Source of the DNA: DATLYT01 sp035574455
GTDB taxonomy: Bacteria > Bacteroidota > Ignavibacteria > UBA10030
Reading direction: 5' to 3'
DNA length: 10,646 bases
Assembly: GCA_035574455.1 (NCBI GenBank)
Contig: DATLYT010000171.1
Span: forward strand, 1-10,646
In this document: one piece after another, positions 1 to 8,223 of the stretch
Numbering within the stretch: the stretch's first letter is position 1
How the letters are laid out: every line of letters begins with the position of its first letter
The notes under the pieces: generated by a model
Told to the model about the DNA's origin: nothing
Seen by the model: the letters and a program-made list of their open reading frames with translations, nothing else
Database searches by the model: none
Translations under genes and position numbers: made by a program

Positions 1-1542
<1,542 letters not shown>

Positions 1543-1737
1543 TTTCTGAGTGGGTTAGAGTAGAGCGTCATTGCGAGTGAGTAGGAAGTCAAAGACTGCT
1601 GGATAACTCTTTCCATTCCGGATTTACGCTTTTGATTAAAGAGATTTTCCTTGTTTTGTAGTGGACTAACTTGTTGACTTTGTACCGCGTAGTAAAACTC
1701 TTTCATTTCCTCCTCTCTCTTTTCCCCATTCATCCTC

Positions 1738-2784
1738 TCATTTTTTGCTCTTCATCGCTTCGTACGTCTTCGTCACATTTCCCAAAGGTCCACCGAGACC
1801 GTTACGGAAGTTTGGAAACTCCTTCTCATACTTCGGCGCGAGCTGATCGCCTACGGCTTTGACAGCTTCTTCCACCGTCGCGCCTTTTTTCACCTGCGCT
1901 TCGACAGCGGGATAGAGGTCTTTAAGGTATTGCACAACAAGGTTGAGCAGGTCTTTCCCTTTTTGCACCGGCCCGTGGCCGGGAATGATCTGTTCAATCT
2001 CCAACTTCCCGATGCTTTCCAAGGTCGCAGCCCATGCCAGCGGCACGGCGTCTCGCATAAAGGGTAACCCGCCGGTGAGGATGTCGCCAGAGATCAACAC
2101 CTTTTCTTTCGGCAGATAGACAACAACATCGCCGCGTGTGTGGCCTTCGCCGAAATAGAGCACGCGGGCTTCGCGCTCGCCTGCCCACAGGGCAAGACTC
2201 TTATCGAACGTCAGGTTGGGGATTGCGATCTGCAGTGTCTTCAGCTCTTCGAGATACGATTCCTGATTGGCAATCTGTCGCTGGAGAACCTGTTTCGCGC
2301 TGTCGGTCATTATCGACCCGTCGGGATTCTTTCCCTCTGCCAGCCGCGCTTTCAGTCGCCCGATTTGGACCGGCAGGCTATCGAGATTTTGCTTTACACT
2401 CGGGATCGCCTTGCCGATGATGTCATCCCGCGTGTTGACGTGCGAGATGAACTCCGTGCCGATAGGAAACGCCGCCTGGTAGGCTTGGTTCCCCTGCACA
2501 TGGTCGCCGTGCCAGTGCGTATTGATCACGTACCGAACCGGCTTGTCGGTAATCTGGCGGATGGTTTGAATCAAGTCCTTCGCCCAGCTCGGCCTCAGAT
2601 GGGTATCCACGACGATGACGCCGCGGTCGGTGACGATGATTGCCGCGTTGCTCAGAACGCCGGGCTTCCCGATAGCGCCGTATACACCGTCGGCCACTTT
2701 GACGATGTCGAAGAACTGCGACGTCTGCGCGACCGCAGTCGATGTGGTGAAAGCGAGTGCAAGAAGCAGTCTCATGGGTCTCAT
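1738..2784 (-). CDS. Exported metallo-beta-lactamase-fold hydrolase
   Basis: A 348-residue protein of the metallo-beta-lactamase superfamily, predicted to act in the periplasm. Residues 1-19 form a signal peptide (basic start, hydrophobic LLLALAF, probable cut after AVA). The metal-binding set is complete: HWHGDH (His90, His92, Asp94, His95), His215 in GEGHTRGD, Asp234 in SGD and His270 in PGHGP. An Asp at the Cys221 position points to a B3-like or general hydrolase rather than a B1 beta-lactamase. Residues 125-185 are an inserted, largely helical segment rich in Gln, Lys and Glu, between metal ligands. The C-terminal tail (about 280-348) is also helical. The start has a strong AGGAGGA five to six bases upstream; the Met at residue 4 is the alternative. 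The substrate cannot be told; similar proteins are often annotated as SoxH-like or quinoprotein-relay hydrolases, and antibiotic hydrolysis should not be assumed. Confidence 0.88.
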   Translation of the reverse strand: MRPMRLLLALAFTTSTAVAQTSQFFDIVKVADGVYGAIGKPGVLSNAAIIVTDRGVIVVDTHLRPSWAKDLIQTIRQITDKPVRYVINTHWHGDHVQGNQAYQAAFPIGTEFISHVNTRDDIIGKAIPSVKQNLDSLPVQIGRLKARLAEGKNPDGSIMTDSAKQVLQRQIANQESYLEELKTLQIAIPNLTFDKSLALWAGEREARVLYFGEGHTRGDVVVYLPKEKVLISGDILTGGLPFMRDAVPLAWAATLESIGKLEIEQIIPGHGPVQKGKDLLNLVVQYLKDLYPAVEAQVKKGATVEEAVKAVGDQLAPKYEKEFPNFRNGLGGPLGNVTKTYEAMKSKK

Positions 2785-2849
2785 CGCTCCTCCTAGAACA
2801 AGTAGTGATTAGCAGTCCAGACCGTCGAAAGATATCAGCCTGCAGCGGG

Positions 2850-2877
2850 AAGATAGCGCAAATTACGGAAAAGTAAA
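2850..2877 (-). promoter_or_regulatory. Candidate promoter for the metallo-hydrolase gene
   Basis: On the minus strand, TTTACT (2877-2872) and TATCTT (2855-2850) lie 16 bp apart, each matching four of six bases of the sigma70 consensus. Transcription would begin near 2843, about 60 bases before the ATG at 2784. This is a motif match only. Confidence 0.3.
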
Positions 2878-2897
2878 ACGACAGCCTCATTGAACCT

Positions 2898-2926
2898 TTG
2901 CGGTATGAGTTTGAATATCGTACATT
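2898..2926 (+). promoter_or_regulatory. Candidate promoter for ackA
   Basis: TTGCGG (2898-2903) and TACATT (2921-2926) are 17 bp apart on the plus strand, and transcription would start near 2933, about 65 bases before the ackA ATG. The candidate -10 box lies inside the left arm of the inverted repeat at 2919-2960, so a protein bound there could block it. The -35 match is weak. Confidence 0.3.
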
Positions 2927-2960
2927 GCAGCGTCTCCTTCAGGGCGTATTGTAATGTACG
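2919..2960. repeat. Perfect 8-bp inverted repeat upstream of ackA
   Basis: CGTACATT (2919-2926) is the exact reverse complement of AATGTACG (2953-2960), with 26 bases between. It ends 38 bases before the ackA ATG, in the spacer shared with the divergent hydrolase gene. It could be a looped operator or a 5' leader hairpin. It is not a terminator, because no T-run follows. Confidence 0.45.
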
Positions 2961-2998
2961 GATCAGCGAACTCTACGTAAATCAATGAGAATCCGCGT

Positions 2999-4246
2999 AT
3001 GAACATCCTCGTCCTCAACTGTGGCAGCTCTTCTCTCAAATTCCAGATCATTGAAACCGACCTTGAGCTGATTGAGAACAACAGCGACGTGATGAAAGCA
3101 AAGGGCGTTATCGAACGGATTGGGAGTCAGGCGTTGATTACACTCCAGGCAAACGGCAGGCCGACGGTCAAGCAGGCCGCGCCGTTGCGAGACCACCGCG
3201 CTGCGCTCGATTTCGTCCTGCGATGGATCATTTCGCCCGATGCGCAGATTCCCGGTATTCAGTCGCTCTCCGATATCCACGCCGTCGGTCATCGCGTGGT
3301 GCATGGAGCGGAAAAGTTCTCAAAGTCGGTGGTTATCGACCAGAGCGTCATCGATGGCATCGAAGATTGCATCGAGCTTGCCCCGTTGCACAATCCGGCC
3401 AATCTCAAGGGCATCTACGCGGCACGAGAGCTCCTGGGGACCGGCGTGCCGCAGGTGGCGGTGTTCGATACGTCGTTCCACTCCACCATGCCAGAGACGT
3501 CGTATCTCTACGCCATCCCGTATCAGCTGTACCGGCGGCACAAGATACGGCGGTACGGATTTCACGGCACGTCGCACCGGTATGTGGCGTATCGCTATCG
3601 GCAACTTGTCAGCAAGAAACGCGAGGAGACAAACATCATCACGCTGCATCTGGGCAACGGGTGCTCGGCATGCGCCATTCGCGGGGGAGATTCCGTTGAC
3701 ACAAGTATGGGACTAACGCCGCTGGAGGGTTTGGTGATGGGAACCCGCTCGGGGGATCTTGATCCGTCCATCATCGAGTTTCTGGCGCATAAGGAAGGCA
3801 TGTCGCTTCCGGAGATTGACGCGCTCCTGAATAAGCAATCGGGTTTGCTGGGGATTTCGGGACTGACGAATGACATGCGAGAATTGTTGGACGAAGAGCG
3901 CGAGCATCAGGATCGCCGCGCGAAACTTGCGATCGACCTGTTCTGCCTCCGCGTCAAAAAGTACATCGGCGCATACCTGGCCGAACTTGGCGGGACGGAT
4001 GCTATCGTCTTTACCGGCGGGATCGGCGAGAACTCGCCGACCATTCGCCAGCGTATCTGCAACGGTCTGGAGTGGTTCGGGATTGAACTTGACGAGGTAC
4101 TGAACCAGCAGGCCACGGATCGACGTGAGATGGAAATCAGCCGGAGTGGAAGTCGCATCCGCACGTTTGTCATTCCAACCAATGAAGAATTGCTGATTGC
4201 CCGGGACACCGTGCGCTGCGTAAAGAACGTGCCCCGACGGTGGTAG
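2999..4246 (+). CDS. ackA: Acetate kinase
   Basis: Cytoplasmic enzyme that transfers phosphate between acetyl phosphate and ADP, making ATP and acetate, or runs in reverse to activate acetate. The 415-residue protein is slightly longer than the usual 400 or so. The N-terminus carries the first signature NILVLNCGSSSLK with Asn7, and the second, VGHRVVHG, lies at residues 97-103. Other expected active-site groups are Asp157 in FDTSFH, His189 in GFHGTSHR, Arg250 in GTRSGDLDP, the phosphate and nucleotide loop TGGIGENS near 339-346, and Glu397 in PTNEE. The ATG is followed directly by the conserved beta-strand, so the start is secure although the Shine-Dalgarno match is poor. The last dozen residues (CVKNVPRRW end) are a short non-conserved tail. 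The usual partner, phosphotransacetylase, is not in the window. The gene appears to have its own promoter, and no clear terminator follows it. Confidence 0.97.
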   Translation: MNILVLNCGSSSLKFQIIETDLELIENNSDVMKAKGVIERIGSQALITLQANGRPTVKQAAPLRDHRAALDFVLRWIISPDAQIPGIQSLSDIHAVGHRVVHGAEKFSKSVVIDQSVIDGIEDCIELAPLHNPANLKGIYAARELLGTGVPQVAVFDTSFHSTMPETSYLYAIPYQLYRRHKIRRYGFHGTSHRYVAYRYRQLVSKKREETNIITLHLGNGCSACAIRGGDSVDTSMGLTPLEGLVMGTRSGDLDPSIIEFLAHKEGMSLPEIDALLNKQSGLLGISGLTNDMRELLDEEREHQDRRAKLAIDLFCLRVKKYIGAYLAELGGTDAIVFTGGIGENSPTIRQRICNGLEWFGIELDEVLNQQATDRREMEISRSGSRIRTFVIPTNEELLIARDTVRCVKNVPRRW

Positions 4247-4272
4247 GTTGATGGTGGATGGAAGGGTGGAGC

Positions 4273-4314
4273 AATGGAGAATGGAGAATGAATAATGAAT
4301 AATGGGTGATGGAA
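4273..4314. repeat. Degenerate heptanucleotide tandem repeat
   Basis: Six consecutive seven-base units with the frame AATGnnn lie between ackA and the AraC-type gene: AATGGAG twice, AATGAAT twice, then AATGGGT and GATGGAA. The exact pairs suggest expansion by replication slippage. The array is outside both genes, about 88 bases before the GTG of the downstream regulator. Confidence 0.6.
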
Positions 4315-4401
4315 TGACGGGAACGATAGCATATCGAAATGCGGTCGAAGGACTTGTAGACGGGGAAAAATATAGATAATGATTTTGGAGTACACATCAG
4401 C

Positions 4402-5013
4402 GTGAATACGCGAGAATCAGCATCATCTGCGTTCGTGAAGCTCTACATCAAAAACATGGTGTGTCCTCGCTGCATCAAAGTGGTGCGGGAGGAGTTGACG
4501 CGATTAGGTCTTGATGTGCGAAATGTTGTGCTTGGCGAAGTTGAAGTCAGCGGGGAGAGCAACCAGTTACCGATGGAGAACATCCGTCACGTCCTGCACG
4601 AGAACGGCTTTGAGTTGATCGAAGACAGGCGGGTAAAGACGATCGAGAACATCAAGCACGCCGTGCTTAAGCTCGTGCAAAACGATTACGAGAAGAATCC
4701 GCTTCGAATCAAGGATTCGGAATTCATCGCCCGCGAAGTGGGTCAGGACTACCACTCGCTCAGCACCCTCTTCTCTTCCGTTGAAGGCATCACCATCGAG
4801 CAGTACATCATTCTCCAAAAGGTCGAACGGGTGAAGGAGCTTCTGAAGTACGGCGAGATGACACTGAGCGAGATCGCCTACACAATGGGCTACAGTAGCG
4901 TTGCCCATGTTTCCAACCAGTTCAAGAAAGTGACCGGCATGACGCCCAGCCAATTCAAGAAGTTAGGCGGAGTTCATCGCCATCCGATTGACCAGGTGGG
5001 GATGAAGCATTGA
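4402..5013 (+). CDS. AraC-family regulator with N-terminal HMA-like metal-binding domain
   Basis: A 203-residue one-component regulator. Residues 12-77 resemble a heavy-metal-associated domain: beta-strand KLYIKNM, then a CPRC pair (Cys21, Cys24), a helix VVREELTRLGL and a second strand region. Residues 80-188 form an AraC-type DNA-binding domain: the first helix-turn-helix is around 108-148, and the second is the well-formed block TLSEIAYTMGYSSVAH through TPSQFKK (154-187). The C-terminal tail contains His192, His194 and His203, which could add metal ligands. The start is GTG; the frame has no other start before the stop at 4357-4359, and the internal ATG at 4456 would remove the first strand. 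A GGAG lies 11 bases upstream, longer than ideal. A weak promoter-like pair (TTGTAG, GATAAT) precedes it at 4354-4380. By architecture I infer a thiophilic-metal sensor, plausibly for Cu(I), whose most obvious local target is the chaperone/ATPase operon at 9115. Neither ligand nor target is shown directly. Confidence 0.88.
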   Translation: MNTRESASSAFVKLYIKNMVCPRCIKVVREELTRLGLDVRNVVLGEVEVSGESNQLPMENIRHVLHENGFELIEDRRVKTIENIKHAVLKLVQNDYEKNPLRIKDSEFIAREVGQDYHSLSTLFSSVEGITIEQYIILQKVERVKELLKYGEMTLSEIAYTMGYSSVAHVSNQFKKVTGMTPSQFKKLGGVHRHPIDQVGMKH

Positions 5014-5041
5014 AAGCCATTTCCTGTCTTGACTTCGAGGG

Positions 5042-5070
5042 AGCCATCGTTTAGATGGCTTTTTCATTTT
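5042..5070 (+). terminator. Intrinsic terminator of the AraC-family gene
   Basis: AGCCATC (5042-5048) pairs perfectly with GATGGCT (5054-5060) around a five-base loop, followed by TTTTCATTTT. It lies 28 bases after the stop codon at 5013. The opposite strand has no T-run after the stem, so it should stop only rightward transcription and protect the convergent barrel gene. Confidence 0.8.
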
Positions 5071-5173
5071 CTGAGGGGGATAGATTACAATTTTTCTCAA
5101 AATTCTGTAAAACAGTACCCTCTGCTGGTGCTTAACCGCCGTTCTCTCGGAGCGGACCACTGAACCGTGCTCG

Positions 5174-7153
5174 TTAGATGCTGATTTCGTAACCGAGGCG
5201 GGCCATCGTATCCATGGTCTTGAGGTTATTGCGTAGGTTCACAAGTAGATACAGATTATTCCGCCTGGAAAGATAGTAGTTCAACAGTCCATTGAGGACA
5301 TCTCCACTCGTATTCTGACTTGGCAGCGAGAAGCTTTGATAGTAGACACGTAGGAAAACATCTGTGAGCAACCGAGTGGTGGCAATAGCGGTGTAAAATT
5401 CATCTGTGCTTGCATCAAGCTTACGTGCGGTGTAGTTCGCTTCCAATCGAATCTGACTAAAGGGATTCAGAGTAAAGCCGACCCGGTAGAATTGCAGTTG
5501 TTTCCCACCAGAGACGCCCCGTTGTGCCGTTGCCTGCAATTGGAGAAACTCCTGATACTGAGACTGGATGCTTACCGCGTGGTACAGATTCGTTTGACCG
5601 ATGGACGGTCGCTCATCGTACGTGAATGAGTAGAAAAGGTGTGTGAGAGGGACGATTTCTACTGATCCGCCGACGATGCCTAACCGGATCAACGAGGAGG
5701 CAGGCGAGAGACGCTCGAGCAAGAGCCATCCCGCGTTGAGCCCCAGTGAAGAAGCAACGTTGCGTTTGAAAGTCCATACATATTGAGCCCGCCCAGAAGT
5801 CTTCCAGTTGTTGTTGCCAAATTCGAGAAACGCGAGTGGATATTGATAGGCACGCGCAATGTAGCTTGCGGAAGCCACGATCGAGGGACCAACTGTGCTT
5901 AACGAGGAAAATTGCACATCAAGGGCCGAAGAGCGGTCCTTCACGTCATAAGAGAAATGGCTCTTAAGAGTCCAACTTGGCGCGTAGAGAAGCTGGAGAT
6001 CGACGAGAGGATCACCACCGGTCAGAGTCATCCGGTCTGTGAGTTGACTGATGTTGAGTTGAACCTGCGTATAGCCAGCAGAATGAGCTCCGGCAATCAT
6101 CGAGTACCAGTGAACGGTTTTCGCCGGTTCGCCGGTGAAGATATTGTTCACGAGGGGGGAACGCAAACTCATGATAAACACTTTGGTAGCCTCGCGCTCG
6201 AAGCCGTATTGGATTCCCCAGCGAACATCGTCGGAAATTAACTTTGAGTAGAAGCTATTCAAGGGAAGGCGCGTAAACTTTTCACTCTCCGTGAAGAAGT
6301 ATCGGTTCTCCGCCACATAGAATCTGTTGCTAATAATGTCAAGCGAAAATGAGCTTGCGCCAGCAGCGCTGAAGTCCGGTTTATACGTTGCCATCATAGA
6401 GTGACTGCCCGCGTGAAGCCGAGTTTCAAACCCCGTACTGGCCTTCCAGTCCGAGCCGACACTTCGAATGCGTTCGGATCGAAGATAGGGCAGAAAGTAG
6501 CCGTGAACATGCGTCGATGGAATGCGGAAAGAAACGGGTATCGCTTGCGTAAATTGAACGCTGGTCGTGGGGATACCGGGTGGGAGCGGAATCAGAGAGA
6601 CCACTTCAATGCTGCCCTCGGTGCGTCTGTACGGCCCGCGTAAAATATTGATGCCGAGGGAATCCACCGATGCGCGCAACAGGCCGGACAGTGGAATCCA
6701 GAACTCCCCCATCCATGCGCTCGAATCCACGCGAGTAAAGCTCTTCCACTGATAGTTCCACTCCAGTGATATCTGACTGACATTCGTGATCTTAAAATCG
6801 TACTGCGTATTGATGCTATTGACGCCGAAGAGATAACCGTCCTTTCCTCTCCTATCAGGATCGATCACAATCCATATCATATCGTCCTGACCGGTGCTTC
6901 CGTCTCGTTGAAGACCTTGGGCAATGGGTTTCAAGGCTGGGTTGAATGAAGCCTCTACACTGATGTATAGTGTGTCATCGCGTGTTGCGACCACAGCAAT
7001 GGTGGGATAGGTCGGTGGTTGGTGATATTCCGGGTAGAGGGTAACGAACTTGGAAAGACGCAAACTCAGCGGTTCATCGATGCCATACACCTCTTGCCAA
7101 CCTCCTGCGAAATAAAGACTGAGGAAGAGTGGAAACAACCTCGTCTGCAACAT
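5174..7153 (-). CDS. Outer-membrane CBM9-like / DUF5916-type beta-barrel protein
   Basis: From the ATG at 7153 the product has 659 residues: a signal peptide (about 1-23, MLQTRLFPLFLSLYFAGG), a CBM9-like beta domain (about 50-170) and a long C-terminal region (about 230-659) of alternating aromatic and polar strands typical of an outer-membrane barrel. The CBM9-like part shows DDMIWIVIDPD, then RRGKDGYLFGVN, then GEFWIPLSGL. The domain junction has YKPDFSAAG followed by NRFYVAENRYFFTESEKF, which parallels the 'PDFSQ ... FFPEKRPFFLEG' block I know from DUF5916 proteins. The family's function is unknown; envelope transport or polysaccharide handling is guesswork. The frame extends 23 codons further to an ATG at 7222, but that segment (MPRDPKGEHSSPWAV) would bury the signal peptide and has no good ribosome site. 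The upstream gene ends 77 bases away on the same strand, so they probably form an operon. The protein ends in Ile rather than the Phe common on barrels. Confidence 0.78.
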   Translation of the reverse strand: MLQTRLFPLFLSLYFAGGWQEVYGIDEPLSLRLSKFVTLYPEYHQPPTYPTIAVVATRDDTLYISVEASFNPALKPIAQGLQRDGSTGQDDMIWIVIDPDRRGKDGYLFGVNSINTQYDFKITNVSQISLEWNYQWKSFTRVDSSAWMGEFWIPLSGLLRASVDSLGINILRGPYRRTEGSIEVVSLIPLPPGIPTTSVQFTQAIPVSFRIPSTHVHGYFLPYLRSERIRSVGSDWKASTGFETRLHAGSHSMMATYKPDFSAAGASSFSLDIISNRFYVAENRYFFTESEKFTRLPLNSFYSKLISDDVRWGIQYGFEREATKVFIMSLRSPLVNNIFTGEPAKTVHWYSMIAGAHSAGYTQVQLNISQLTDRMTLTGGDPLVDLQLLYAPSWTLKSHFSYDVKDRSSALDVQFSSLSTVGPSIVASASYIARAYQYPLAFLEFGNNNWKTSGRAQYVWTFKRNVASSLGLNAGWLLLERLSPASSLIRLGIVGGSVEIVPLTHLFYSFTYDERPSIGQTNLYHAVSIQSQYQEFLQLQATAQRGVSGGKQLQFYRVGFTLNPFSQIRLEANYTARKLDASTDEFYTAIATTRLLTDVFLRVYYQSFSLPSQNTSGDVLNGLLNYYLSRRNNLYLLVNLRNNLKTMDTMARLGYEISI

Positions 7154-7156
7154 ACG

Positions 7157-7162
7157 CTCCTC
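7157..7162 (-). promoter_or_regulatory. Ribosome binding site that sets the barrel-gene start
   Basis: GAGGAG on the minus strand ends three bases before the ATG at 7153-7151, which begins a clear signal peptide. The ATG at 7222 lacks a comparable site, so the shorter protein is preferred. Confidence 0.7.
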
Positions 7163-7230
7163 ATGTGATCCAGTAGAGACAGCCCAGGGACTCGAGTGCT
7201 CCCCCTTCGGGTCCCTAGGCATTGTTCTTC

Positions 7231-7995
7231 TTATTGCATTGATATCGACTGTTTTAAGGGTTTAATTACAGACGTCCCGTTGATCTGCAGGATCCGCTTG
7301 TCCGGAGACCAGAACGACCCGGCCGAGTAACGAATTTCCATCACGTTCGGTTGAAGGGCTTGTCGTACACCCTCTTCGAATTCATACACATGCTCATGAT
7401 GAGCAGTAATGCCTTTGCCACTCCGAGTCTGGTATGTTATTGTGAAGCCGCCGGCAAGGGTTCGATCTCCTGTGGGCTGCGTTGGTAGAGAGTACCCGGT
7501 TGCAGCGATAAGATCCATAGGACCTCGATATACGCCTGAGACCTTTACATCTGCTGTAAAGACGTTGGCTCTTACCGGGGTAAAACGCCCGGCAATGGTA
7601 ATATCGCCCACAGTTTCTCCTCGCTCGTCAAACAATTGCACGCGACGAATGCTTTTGTACGCTCCGTTTGTCAACTGCAGGATGTTGGAGGCACCTTCTT
7701 CTCCGTTTCCTCCGTTGCTGCAGGAGATACTAAAGAGCGACCACGACGTGCTTTCTAGGGCAAAGTTTTGTGGTAGTCGGTCGAAGAGTGCAGCCGCATT
7801 GAATGTTCCTGTCTGAGGGTTGGCAAACAGGGTTCCTGTTCCTTCCATAGTCTCCCCGTTAACGTTTCCCGCATATTTGAAAAGAATCGTTACGGATCCT
7901 TCTTTCTCCGGGACATTACCGTATCCCATGAAGCCCAGAAATATCAGAGATGCAACGACAATGCTTGAACCTCCAATAAAGATAAGTCGTTTCAT
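7231..7995 (-). CDS. Exported protein of unknown family
   Basis: A 254-residue protein that I do not recognise. Residues 4-24 (RLIFIGG then SIVVASLIFLGFMG) are a signal peptide or membrane anchor. There is no lipoprotein cysteine; the only Cys is residue 92, in a Gly/Asn/Glu-rich loop near SCSNGGNGEEG. The remainder reads as beta-strand: repeated short segments such as GSVTILFKYAG, GETMEGTGTLFANP, GDITIAGRFTP, ADVKVSGVYRG and AGGFTITYQT suggest an all-beta secreted domain. A His pair with a third His (AHHEH, residues 199-203) is the only metal-like motif. AGGAGG lies nine to ten bases before the ATG. The barrel gene follows after 77 bases on the same strand, so the two products probably work together at the envelope. 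Expression appears to start from the promoter at 8161-8189 through a structured leader. No function is claimed. Confidence 0.75.
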   Translation of the reverse strand: MKRLIFIGGSSIVVASLIFLGFMGYGNVPEKEGSVTILFKYAGNVNGETMEGTGTLFANPQTGTFNAAALFDRLPQNFALESTSWSLFSISCSNGGNGEEGASNILQLTNGAYKSIRRVQLFDERGETVGDITIAGRFTPVRANVFTADVKVSGVYRGPMDLIAATGYSLPTQPTGDRTLAGGFTITYQTRSGKGITAHHEHVYEFEEGVRQALQPNVMEIRYSAGSFWSPDKRILQINGTSVIKPLKQSISMQ

Positions 7996-8046
7996 GGCAG
8001 ACTCCTCCTTTCTATATCATCTTGTGTTGTTGACCCGTTATCGCCT

Positions 8047-8145
8047 GCTCGCTGTGGTCCCCGTCTGTTGGCTGCAGCCGTCAAATCCACGCTCGGGGAC
8101 CACTCGAACATGAGCTTGTCGACCTTGACCAGCAGACCAGCGAGC
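8047..8145 (-). promoter_or_regulatory. Structured 5' leader of the unknown exported gene
   Basis: In the leader transcript, an outer stem pairs 8139-8145 with 8047-8053 (AGCGAGC with GCTCGCT on the plus strand). Immediately inside on one side, a perfect 9-bp stem pairs 8095-8103 with 8054-8062 (GGGGACCAC with GTGGTCCCC). Its loop contains the 10-bp palindrome GGCTGCAGCC (8070-8079). The two stems can stack on the strand that ends 51 bases before the ATG at 7995. It matches no riboswitch class that I can recognise. It may be a cis-regulatory RNA or a piece of a dispersed repeat. Confidence 0.5.
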
Positions 8146-8160
8146 GAAGTACTTTTCGGC

Positions 8161-8189
8161 AATGTATGGGCATTGCAAGAATTTGTCAA
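8161..8189 (-). promoter_or_regulatory. Sigma70-like promoter of the exported/barrel operon
   Basis: On the minus strand, a perfect -35 box TTGACA (8189-8184) is followed after 17 bp by TACATT (8166-8161). Transcription should start near 8154 and give a leader of about 160 bases. The -35 box abuts the dyad cluster at 8197-8243, which suggests activator control. Confidence 0.6.
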
Positions 8190-8196
8190 CCTCCAC

Positions 8197-8222
8197 CCCC
8201 TGTCGAAAAATTACGACAGGGG
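8197..8222. promoter_or_regulatory. Operator-like dyad 1
   Basis: A perfect 9-bp inverted repeat, CCCCTGTCG and CGACAGGGG, surrounds the 8-base core AAAAATTA. Its 18-bp heart TGTCGAAAAATTACGACA (8201-8218) recurs in inverted orientation as dyad 2. Its centre is about 55 bp upstream of the predicted start of the exported/barrel operon. Confidence 0.6.
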
Positions 8223-8223
8223 A

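Noticed and set aside
1738..2784. Calling the metallo-hydrolase an antibiotic-resistance beta-lactamase
   Set aside because: The fold and metal motifs are shared by many hydrolases. No residue pattern specific to a known resistance enzyme is visible, and the context is housekeeping metabolism.
5105..5115. Short hairpin CTGTAAAACAG as a terminator for the minus-strand barrel gene
   Set aside because: The stem is only four base pairs, and the following T-tract on the minus strand is interrupted, so it is too weak to call.
7188..7220. Possible hairpin between the exported and barrel genes
   Set aside because: GGGAC/GTCCC and a small CCCTTCGGG element can pair, but they lack a T-run and do not separate the genes convincingly. 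It could be an mRNA-processing structure, but nothing supports that.
7154..7222. N-terminal extension of the barrel protein from the ATG at 7222
   Set aside because: It would place 23 polar residues before a clear signal peptide and lacks a good ribosome site, whereas the ATG at 7153 has GAGGAG directly upstream.
8041..8145. Integron attC site or insertion-sequence end in the inverted-repeat block
   Set aside because: No recombination core sites, flanking direct repeats, transposase or integrase are visible nearby. A structured leader or dispersed repeat fits better.
8197..8222. The 9-bp GC-rich hairpin as an intrinsic terminator for the PAS-LuxR gene
   Set aside because: Neither strand has a T-run after the stem; the A/T-run is in the loop. 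The inverted near-copy next to it and its position beside a -35 box fit an operator better.
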